Origin: CAIZQW01 sp942493055
GTDB taxonomy: Bacteria > Verrucomicrobiota > Kiritimatiellia > RFP12 > UBA1067
Direction of reading: 5' to 3'
Length of the DNA stretch: 64,000 nt
Assembly: GCA_942493055.1 (NCBI GenBank)
Contig: OW818680.1
Span: forward strand, 5,952,001-6,016,000
Shown here one piece after another: positions 57,812-64,000 of the stretch. Each line of letters begins with the position of its first letter. Position 1 is the first letter of the stretch. Under the pieces are notes generated by a model. It did not search any database. It was not told the DNA's origin and worked only from the letters and a program-made list of their open reading frames with translations. Made by a program: the position numbers and the translations under genes.

Positions 57812-59322
57812 GCGACTCTCCAAAAATGACATGCGAGGATTTGGTGATTGGCTCTGGACCGGCAGGCTTAGCCACTGCAATACTGCTTGCAAAGACCGGA
57901 CGCAAGGTGTTGCTTGTGGAGCGTGCCGCGCAGGCGGGCGGGGGCTTGCGGGGGTTCCAACGGGCCGGTGTCCATTTTGACACCGGTTTTCATTTTACGG
58001 GGAGCATACGCAAAGGCGAACTCTTCCCTTTTCTCCTGCGGCAACTGGGTGTCGATCAACACGTCAACCTGATCCCCAGCGATGCGTCCTGCACGCATCG
58101 TTTTGTCTTTTCAAATGCCGGCAACGCGGAAATTCATGTGCCGGCTGGCATTGACGAAACGATTGAGCAATGGTCAACCTATTTTCCAAAAGAAGCAGAT
58201 GCGATCCATTGGTATTTCAAGACACTGCAGGCGATTGCAGCCAAGACCATGGGCATGCAGCCGGACGAGCCCTTGGTGGAGTACGGACGCTTGGATGAGG
58301 ACTACGTTTCGCTGAAGGAGGTCTTGGATGCGAAATTTACGGATCCGCTCTTGAAGGGGGCGGCTTCTGTCTTTGCCATGTGCCATGGCACGCCCCCTGC
58401 GAAGGTCCCCTTTGGCGTCCATGCGCGTGTCTCGTACGGGCTCCATCAGTCGAATGGGGTTGTTGAGGGCGGAGGCAGTGCGTTGGCGGATGCGCTGCTG
58501 GAAGAGGCGCACCGCTGCGGCGTGACCGTTGCGACACATTGTGCATTGGAATCCTTTCAGCAGATTGAGCAGAATATGCCGCGCGAAGCCGCCTTCTCAA
58601 ATGGTCAGGTCGCGGCTTTTGAGCGGTGTGTCATGACGCAGCATCCCTATGATATTCTTCGGGTGATGTCTCCGCTCAAGATCCACAAGGCCTTCCGGGA
58701 ACGGGTTGAAATGCTGGAGACGACCGCTGGTTATTTTGCAAGTTTCGGTATTGTGCAAGGCGATGCGCCAGTGGATGGTTTCGCCCATTCGATCCACTCG
58801 CTCTTCCCGGATACGGATTTTGATAAGATGATGGATCCCTCTTGGGAGGGGGAGGGGCCTTTGGTCCTCATTGAGGTTCCTGCTGGGAAAGGTTCAATCG
58901 CCCCTTCGGTCTCTGCGCTGGAACTCTCCTTTGAGCGCGATGTTGCTGCCTGGTCGGAGACTCAAATCCGGAGGCGTCCGCAGGCCTATCGGGAGTACAA
59001 GCAACACCATCTGGAGAGGCTGGCGCCTCGGCTGAAAGGCTTTGTCCCCTACGCGGATCGGATGAAGTGGGTGGATTCCGCGTCGTTACTGACCTTCCGG
59101 GATTATCTTCACTCGCCCCATGGCAGTGCGTATGGCGTGATGCAGAAGATCAGCCAGTACGGCTTGTTCGGCCGACTGCCGATACGGAATCTCTACGCGG
59201 CTGGACAGAGTTCCTTTGTCCCCGGCGTCATGGGGTCGATGCTCTCCGGGTTGTTTGTCGTCCGGCAGATGATTGGAAAAGAAATTTTTGATTCGCGCTT
59301 TTGGTCGCGTGGAAAGGCATAA
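57808..59322 (+). CDS. CrtI-family FAD-dependent oxidoreductase within the fatty-acid-like cluster
   Basis: 504 residues from the ATG at 57808 (ATGA with the ketoreductase); the frame is open further upstream but that lies inside the previous gene. Dinucleotide motif CEDLVIGSGPAGLATAILLA, Gly-rich QAGGGLRGFQRAGVHFDTGF, and C-terminal AAGQSSFVPGVMGSMLSGLF. It belongs to the phytoene desaturase/isomerase superfamily, not to the acyl-CoA dehydrogenases. Embedded between a ketoreductase and a ketosynthase, it may desaturate or isomerise an ACP-bound or released polyene chain. This type is not part of the well-known E. coli aryl polyene set. Confidence 0.88.
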   Translation: MSDSPKMTCEDLVIGSGPAGLATAILLAKTGRKVLLVERAAQAGGGLRGFQRAGVHFDTGFHFTGSIRKGELFPFLLRQLGVDQHVNLIPSDASCTHRFVFSNAGNAEIHVPAGIDETIEQWSTYFPKEADAIHWYFKTLQAIAAKTMGMQPDEPLVEYGRLDEDYVSLKEVLDAKFTDPLLKGAASVFAMCHGTPPAKVPFGVHARVSYGLHQSNGVVEGGGSALADALLEEAHRCGVTVATHCALESFQQIEQNMPREAAFSNGQVAAFERCVMTQHPYDILRVMSPLKIHKAFRERVEMLETTAGYFASFGIVQGDAPVDGFAHSIHSLFPDTDFDKMMDPSWEGEGPLVLIEVPAGKGSIAPSVSALELSFERDVAAWSETQIRRRPQAYREYKQHHLERLAPRLKGFVPYADRMKWVDSASLLTFRDYLHSPHGSAYGVMQKISQYGLFGRLPIRNLYAAGQSSFVPGVMGSMLSGLFVVRQMIGKEIFDSRFWSRGKA

Positions 59323-59323
59323 G

Positions 59324-60541
59324 ATGAAGCGTGTTGTTATTACAGGCATGGGAGCTGTCACGCCCTTGGGCGGCACTGTTGCAGAGACTGTTCAGGCTCT
59401 GGACGAAGGACGTCATGCAATTCGCCGGTCGCCTGAACTGGAAACGTGCAAAGGCCTTCGAAGCTGGTTGGCGGCGCCTGCGGAGATGAAGAATGAAAAG
59501 CTGATTCCGCGCCAGAATCGTCGCTCGATGAGCCGCATGAGCATCTTTGCCGCGCAGGCCGCTCATGAAGCTTCGCAGCAGGCCGGCTATGATCCTCAGC
59601 AGTTTGAGCCGGGGCGGGTGGGCTGTGTTGCAGGCTCGACGACCCCGAGTCCGATCACCATCCATTCAATTTACGAGACCTTCATCCCGACGCGCGATTT
59701 CGGTTTGATACAGGCGATGCAGTTCTTTCAGAGCATGTCCCACACGGTTGCCATGAACCTGGCTCAGTATTTAGGCTTGAAAGGGCGTTTTCTTTCAACG
59801 AATGCGGCGTGCGCCTCTGGACTTCAAGCCATTGGCACGGCATATGAATTAATCCGAGCCGGAAGTCAGGATGCGATATTCTGCGGCGGCGCCGAGGAGT
59901 ATCACTCCACCGTGACCGGTGTGTTTGACATGCTGCTCGCCGCCTCGACGAAGTATAATGATACCCCTGATCAAGCCTCGCGCCCCTTTGATGCGGCACG
60001 CGACGGACTTGTGTGCGGGGAGGGAGCAGGTATCCTCTTTTTGGAGGAACGCGAGCATGCGCTTGCGCGAGGCGCAACCATTTATGGGGAGATCCTCGGC
60101 TTTGACACCTGTTCCGGCGGGACGCATATCAGCGAATCAAACAGGGACAGCATTGCGCAATGTATGCGTCAGGCGTTGGTGAATGCCAACTGTTCCGCAA
60201 CTGACATCGGTTATGTCAGTGCGCATGCGACCGCGACATTGCAAGGTGACGGCGAAGAGGCTGCCGCCATTCATGCTGTGCTCGGCGAGGGTGTTCCTGT
60301 GAGCAGCCTGAAAGGGCACCTGGGCCATACACTGGGTGCTTCAGGGCCGATTGAAATGATTGCAACGATTGCCGGCTTGCGCAACAAGCGCATCTATCCC
60401 ACGCGTAATCTGACCTGCGTGGCGGAGGAGTGCAAGGGTCTCCGGCATGTGACAGCGATTGAACCGTCAGAGGTGACATGTTTCATGAAAAACAGTTTTG
60501 CGTTTGGCGGAATTAATGCTTCACTCGTGTGTCGCGTGTAA
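59324..60541 (+). CDS. Beta-ketoacyl-ACP synthase, FabF type
   Basis: 405 residues from the ATG at 59324, 1 bp after the previous stop. Catalytic triad: C163 in STNAACASGLQAIG, H301 in SAHATATLQGD, H335 in KGHLGHTLGASG. Thiolase fold with MKRVVITGMGAVTPLG at the start and FAFGGINASLV at the end. It elongates the acyl chain. Compared with primary FabF it is slightly shorter and has many changed residues around the acyl tunnel, as expected for a secondary-metabolism ketosynthase. Confidence 0.94.
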   Translation: MKRVVITGMGAVTPLGGTVAETVQALDEGRHAIRRSPELETCKGLRSWLAAPAEMKNEKLIPRQNRRSMSRMSIFAAQAAHEASQQAGYDPQQFEPGRVGCVAGSTTPSPITIHSIYETFIPTRDFGLIQAMQFFQSMSHTVAMNLAQYLGLKGRFLSTNAACASGLQAIGTAYELIRAGSQDAIFCGGAEEYHSTVTGVFDMLLAASTKYNDTPDQASRPFDAARDGLVCGEGAGILFLEEREHALARGATIYGEILGFDTCSGGTHISESNRDSIAQCMRQALVNANCSATDIGYVSAHATATLQGDGEEAAAIHAVLGEGVPVSSLKGHLGHTLGASGPIEMIATIAGLRNKRIYPTRNLTCVAEECKGLRHVTAIEPSEVTCFMKNSFAFGGINASLVCRV

Positions 60542-60558
60542 AAGAGGAGGAGAGTGTT

Positions 60559-60816
60559 ATGACAAGAGAAGAGATTGAAACGACCATTAATCATGTGTTT
60601 GAGGAGTCCTTTGAAATCGAACCTGAACGTTTGGTTCCTGAGGCGAATATCTTTTTGGACTTAGGGTTGGACAGTTTGGACACGGTGGACTTGGTGGTCG
60701 CCATTCAGAAAAAGTTTGGTGTACAGGTGCGGGATGATGAACGCGTCAGGAGCATCCGTACGTTAGGCGATGTCTATCAGTTCATTGAAACAATTTACAA
60801 CGAAAAGAAGGCTTAA
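60559..60816 (+). CDS. Acyl carrier protein
   Basis: 85 residues from the ATG at 60559 (GAGGAGGAGAG upstream). The phosphopantetheine serine is S39 in LGLDSLDTVDLVVAI. Acidic helices I-IV are as in AcpP, but the protein is divergent (TINHVFEESFEIEPERLVP). It is the carrier for the cluster; clusters of this kind often have two ACPs and only one is seen here. Confidence 0.96.
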   Translation: MTREEIETTINHVFEESFEIEPERLVPEANIFLDLGLDSLDTVDLVVAIQKKFGVQVRDDERVRSIRTLGDVYQFIETIYNEKKA

Positions 60817-60823
60817 ACGCCTC

Positions 60824-61570
60824 ATGCGCCGCGTATACCTCATACTCTTTGCCGCTGTTTTTTATCCAGTGCTCGCGCTCTATACGGTTGCAGCAGTCAT
60901 CCTGTTCACGCTGTATATGGTTGTGACGGCGCCCTTCTTTTCGCATGTGAAGAACATGCACCGCTTTCGGCGCCTGATCTGTCGCTATGGCGCTGTGATT
61001 ATTCATGGGCTTGCCCGGCCACTGGGTCCTGTGATTTACAAGGCGGCCCCGCGCAATCTTACGTGTGCGAAAATAATTGTGGCAAATCATGTCGCTTCGT
61101 CTGACCCCTTCCTGGTCGCTTGTCTGCCGGAAGTCTTGGTTCAGGTGGTCAATGTGTGGCCCTTTAAATTGCCGATCTGGGGTGTCTTTGCCCGTTGGTC
61201 CGGTTACCTGAATGTGAAGCAGATGGCCCCGGATGATTTTGTTGACGCGTGCGCGGCGCTCTTGCGTGAGGGAACTTCGATTGTTGCGTTTCCTGAGGGG
61301 ACACGTGCAGGTGAGAATCCCATGGGTCCGTTTCATGGAGCACTCTTTCGGGTGGCGCTGGCCACTCAGGTTCCGATTGTGCCGATGTGTATTTACGGTA
61401 ATGCACGATCTCCTGCACGCGGTTCGCTGCTTCTGGAGCCGGCGACGGTCCGTGTCCACTGCCTGCCCGAGATCACGTGGGATGTTTATCAGTCCATGAC
61501 CCCCTTTCAGTTAAAAAATTTCGTTCGCGCCTTGATCCAGCAAGAAGTTGAAAGGATGAAAACAGTGTAA
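60824..61570 (+). CDS. PlsC-type acyltransferase
   Basis: 248 residues from the ATG at 60824. N-terminal membrane span (YLILFAAVFYPVLALYTVAA), then the acyltransferase motifs NHVASSDPF (HxxxxD), IVAFPEGTRAGE (FPEGT) and a third block VPIVPMCIYGNA. It transfers the finished acyl chain to glycerophospholipid or to another acceptor at the membrane. The TAATG junction couples it to the ligase gene. Confidence 0.92.
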   Translation: MRRVYLILFAAVFYPVLALYTVAAVILFTLYMVVTAPFFSHVKNMHRFRRLICRYGAVIIHGLARPLGPVIYKAAPRNLTCAKIIVANHVASSDPFLVACLPEVLVQVVNVWPFKLPIWGVFARWSGYLNVKQMAPDDFVDACAALLREGTSIVAFPEGTRAGENPMGPFHGALFRVALATQVPIVPMCIYGNARSPARGSLLLEPATVRVHCLPEITWDVYQSMTPFQLKNFVRALIQQEVERMKTV

Positions 61571-62862
61571 TGGCTTCCTATCCCCAAAAGTTTCGTCTGG
61601 CGTTTCAATCTCCTGCGGCGATCCGCAAGCACCAGGAAGTCTTGCTCCTTGAGCACCTGCAACAGTGTGCGAAATCCCCTTATTATGCCCAGCGACTGAA
61701 GCCGTTCAAAGTTAGCGCTCGTCAGAGAATCTCCTTGGATGTCCTTAAGGATTTGCCCCTCGTTTCAAAGGCTGATTTAGAAAATGAGAATCTGGCCTTC
61801 CTTGCGGTTGAAAAGGCTCAGATACGTGATATTGTTCAGTCCTCCGGCACGACGGGGTTGCCGACACAGATGATGTACACGGCCCGCGATTTGGCCCGCT
61901 TGGCCTACAACGAAGCCGTCTGTTTCAAGGGCTGCGGAATGACAAAGGCTGATCGTGTCTTGTTGACCTGCACGATGGACCGCTGTTTTGTGGCCGGCTA
62001 TGCCTATTGTCTCGGCACGCACGCAGTAGGGGCAGCGAGCATCCGTAGCGGTTTGAACCTTGTCGAAGGGCATGCCTCTGTCATTGCACTCATGCAACCG
62101 AGCTTTATTGTGGGCGTGCCCGGGTTTCTGCGTAAACTAGGGCGCCATCTTCACGAAAGAGGAGAACCCCCAAAAGGCGTGAAAGGGTTGATTTGTATTG
62201 GCGAACCCTTGCGTGATGAGTGGATGCGCTCATCAGCCCTGACTCAGGAGATTGAACGTTTGTGGAAGGCGCCTGCTTTTTCAACCTATTCGTCCTCTGA
62301 GATGGTCACGTCCTTCTGCGAATGCTCGGCTCAGCAGGGTGGACATGCCGCACCGGATCTGGGCATTGTCGAGATCGTGGATAAGCGAGGCAATCCAGTG
62401 CCGCTGGGCGAGACCGGCGAAGTGGTCGTCACCCCGCTGGGTGTGGAAGGCATGCCGGTGATCCGCTTTCGGACAGGGGATATCGGCTATCTGCTGGACG
62501 AGCCCTGCTCCTGCGGTCGCAAGACCGTTCGCTTGAGTCCGATTCTTGGACGACGGGCTCAGATGTTGAAGGTGAAGGGAACGACCTTCTATCCTGCAAC
62601 TGTATTTGAAGTGCTGAATGGTATTCCGGAGGTCACGGAATATTATCTGAGTGCCGCGAAGGAAGAGGGCGGTGACGGTGTGCACGTGACGTTAGCGCTC
62701 TCAAAAGACACGGCCGACCTGCGCCGGAAGATCCTCGATGCACTGCTGGCGCGTCTGCGTGTTCGCGTGAACATGACGGTTGTGGATGAAGTGACAATTC
62801 GTAAACAGGTTTATGTGCCGCAGTCGCGTAAGCCGATTCGATTTTTTGATTTGCGGAAATGA
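61570..62862 (+). CDS. Adenylate-forming ligase, PaaK-like
   Basis: 430 residues. Motifs: VQSSGTTGLPTQMMYT (P-loop analogue), YSSSEMVTSFCE, VVVTPLGVEGMPVIRFRTGD (hinge Asp region), CSCGRKTVRLSPILGRR. The arrangement is that of phenylacetate-CoA ligase-like enzymes. It may load an aromatic or fatty acid starter onto CoA or the ACP. In aryl polyene loci an AMP ligase provides the aromatic starter. A Cys pair (CSCG) is normal in PaaK relatives. Confidence 0.9.
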   Translation: MASYPQKFRLAFQSPAAIRKHQEVLLLEHLQQCAKSPYYAQRLKPFKVSARQRISLDVLKDLPLVSKADLENENLAFLAVEKAQIRDIVQSSGTTGLPTQMMYTARDLARLAYNEAVCFKGCGMTKADRVLLTCTMDRCFVAGYAYCLGTHAVGAASIRSGLNLVEGHASVIALMQPSFIVGVPGFLRKLGRHLHERGEPPKGVKGLICIGEPLRDEWMRSSALTQEIERLWKAPAFSTYSSSEMVTSFCECSAQQGGHAAPDLGIVEIVDKRGNPVPLGETGEVVVTPLGVEGMPVIRFRTGDIGYLLDEPCSCGRKTVRLSPILGRRAQMLKVKGTTFYPATVFEVLNGIPEVTEYYLSAAKEEGGDGVHVTLALSKDTADLRRKILDALLARLRVRVNMTVVDEVTIRKQVYVPQSRKPIRFFDLRK

Positions 62863-62902
62863 CGGGGAGAGCCAGGCTCTTTTCGGACAAGGGGATATCA
62901 GT

Positions 62903-63253
62903 ATGCAAATAAGCGATTTGAAATGTGATGAGCAGAAGGGTGAGGCGACTATTCTTTTTTCATCGGCTGACCCTCTCTTTCGCGGACATTTTGACTATCA
63001 GCCGATTGTTCCCGGTGTTGCGCTGATGGATGCTGTTGTCCAGATTGTGTCACACGTCCGCGGGAAAGAGTTACGCTTAAAAAAAGCTTCGAATGTGAAG
63101 TTCTTTCAAGTGGTCCAGCCTGAGCAGACGTTTCAGCTGAAATTTGAGTGGAGTGAGCAACGTGGCTTTATAAAGGTCCAAGCGAGATTTGATTTTTCTC
63201 CTGAACAGAAAATTGCCGCACTCTCTTGTGAACTGGTGGAGGAAGCACTATGA
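62903..63253 (+). CDS. Hot-dog 3-hydroxyacyl-ACP dehydratase-like protein
   Basis: 116 residues from the ATG at 62903. The FabZ-type active His is H29 in DPLFRGHFDYQPIVPGVALM; the usual catalytic Glu is represented by Asp in MDAVVQIVS. Sequence otherwise diverges from FabZ, as do the small dehydratases of aryl polyene clusters. It should remove water from the beta-hydroxy intermediate, giving conjugated double bonds because no enoyl reductase is in the cluster. It overlaps the thioesterase by ATGA. Confidence 0.83.
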   Translation: MQISDLKCDEQKGEATILFSSADPLFRGHFDYQPIVPGVALMDAVVQIVSHVRGKELRLKKASNVKFFQVVQPEQTFQLKFEWSEQRGFIKVQARFDFSPEQKIAALSCELVEEAL

Positions 63254-63741
63254 TGCATCGAAGACGCGTCCAAAAGATGAGCCATCCTGATTTGGAAGGT
63301 TATCCGCCGTTGTCCACAACGGTTGCGCATCGCGTCGCTTTTTCAGAGGTCGATCCCATGCAGATTGTCTGGTTCGGCCGTTATGCGGTCTATTTTGAAG
63401 AAGCGTCCGCTGCTTTGCGCGATGCATGCGGATTGTCGCATGCGGAATTTTTTGCCGCATTTATCTCGCCCCCCATTGTTTCGTATGAAGTTCAATACTT
63501 GGCGCCGTGCAAGCTGGATGAAATAGTATCCGTGACGGCGACGCTGCACGCCTCAGATGCGGCGCGGCTCAATATGTCTTACCAAGTCCACGGACCGGAT
63601 CATACGTTGCGCGTGGTCGCTAAGACGTCACAGGTCTTTATGGACATGCGGGCGCAAGCCGTCTGCTTTGTTGCGCCTGAAATCTGGACGCGTTGTCTGG
63701 CCCGCTGGAAGAAAGGGGAGTTTGCATGCCTTCAGCGGTAA
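63250..63741 (+). CDS. Hot-dog acyl thioesterase, 4HBT/YbgC type
   Basis: 163 residues. Catalytic Asp D35 in FSEVDPMQIVWFGRYAVYFE, then SPPIVSYEVQYLAPCKLDE. The family cleaves acyl-CoA or acyl-ACP thioesters. In this cluster it may release the polyene acid or edit wrong chains. The order ligase-dehydratase-thioesterase is that seen in aryl polyene loci. It overlaps the start of the next gene by 16 bp. Confidence 0.9.
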   Translation: MMHRRRVQKMSHPDLEGYPPLSTTVAHRVAFSEVDPMQIVWFGRYAVYFEEASAALRDACGLSHAEFFAAFISPPIVSYEVQYLAPCKLDEIVSVTATLHASDAARLNMSYQVHGPDHTLRVVAKTSQVFMDMRAQAVCFVAPEIWTRCLARWKKGEFACLQR

Positions 63742-64000
63742 CACCCGTGATTGTTGTCGATCAGGGACTCATCTCCGCTTACGGAGACGGGGTTGCTTGT
63801 TGTGCCGATGGCTTGCTCTCGGGGCGTACGGCCCTTGTAAAGGCAGGAGATGTGTTTCCTTCGCAGCTCAGTGATATGCCAGTCGGCAGGGTTCCCCAAC
63901 TTGGCGCGGGTGTCGGCAGGTTGATGCGACTCCTGGAGCGCTTGTTTGACGCCGGACATTCGATTCCTTCAGATGCCGTGATTTATGCAGCCACAACGGT
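63726..64000 (+). CDS. Ketosynthase-like protein, N-terminal fragment (runs off window)
   Basis: The frame from the ATG at 63726 is open to the window end (91 residues): MPSAVTPVIVVDQGLISAYG, then GDGVACCADGLLSGRTALV and VGRVPQLGAGVGRLMRLLERL. The pattern of an opening beta strand, an early Gly-rich turn and a SGRTAL-type segment fits the N-terminus of the thiolase-fold ketosynthases (compare TGMGAVTPLGGTVAETVQAL in the FabF-type gene). Aryl polyene clusters have a second ketosynthase or chain-length-factor-like protein in this position. The active-site region is outside the window, so the call is tentative. Confidence 0.5.
   Translation, partial: MPSAVTPVIVVDQGLISAYGDGVACCADGLLSGRTALVKAGDVFPSQLSDMPVGRVPQLGAGVGRLMRLLERLFDAGHSIPSDAVIYAATT

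Overview
The window reads as one contiguous, gene-dense chromosome segment (roughly 55 percent GC by eye) of a Gram-negative, probably anaerobic, fermentative bacterium. The best guess at lineage is the PVC superphylum (Kiritimatiellota/Lentisphaerota type). That is inference from gene content, not a phylogeny. The supporting traits are: LPS genes (kdsB, kdsA, lptA, lptB), an ExbB/ExbD/TonB-like system, an NAD-linked [FeFe]-hydrogenase, an HPr/EI/HPr-kinase set with no PTS permease in view, an exported sulfatase and a GH88/105-type glycosidase, tandem exported SUMF1 proteins, a haem-c protein of hydrazine-synthase-alpha-like architecture, and several families of short dispersed intergenic repeats. 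No rRNA, tRNA or CRISPR array was found.

Layout. 1-2549: the 3' end of a dihydroorotase gene, then a large exported protein. 2536-8161 (minus): der, an exported esterase, a TPR protein, trmJ and queH in one tight operon. 8298-14263 (minus): a CBS-domain gene, then hydC-hydB-hydA, where HydB carries an extra NfnB/GltD-type module. 14501-22245 (plus): an IclR regulator leads an operon-like run of an exported FIST protein, a tri-haem HzsA-like protein, a YqhD-type alcohol dehydrogenase, an SMP-30-like lipoprotein, a cupin and a PhnP-like hydrolase. 22501-24885 (minus): exbB-exbD-tonB and a small membrane protein. 25064-32335 (plus): kdsB-kdsA-lptC-like-lptA-lptB-hpf-hprK-ptsH-ptsI, the classical lpt/rpoN neighbourhood but without rpoN. 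32360-39594: queE, a two-component pair (histidine kinase and NtrC-type regulator), an RluA pseudouridine synthase, a coiled-coil exported protein, dtd, and repeat-rich gaps. 39595-43460 (minus): GH88/105 hydrolase, sulfatase, selD. 43600-50427: an exported papain-like protease, selB, glnS, a 3D-domain lipoprotein and trxB. 50625-54359: a CrtI-family flavoprotein and two paralogous SUMF1 proteins. 54502-56991: a PIN-type toxin-antitoxin-like pair and an intact IS element with a perfect 9-bp target duplication. 57083-64000: a type II fatty-acid/aryl-polyene-like cluster (ketoreductase, CrtI-like flavoprotein, ketosynthase, ACP, acyltransferase, ligase, dehydratase, thioesterase, and a second ketosynthase-like gene cut by the window end).

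The most interesting items are the polyene-type cluster with an embedded CrtI-like oxidoreductase, the HydB-NfnB fusion, the FIST/tri-haem operon, a row of four consecutive hairpins at 39316-39495, and the dispersed palindromic repeats that share intergenic spaces. All family assignments come from reading motifs and overall protein character; no database search was run.
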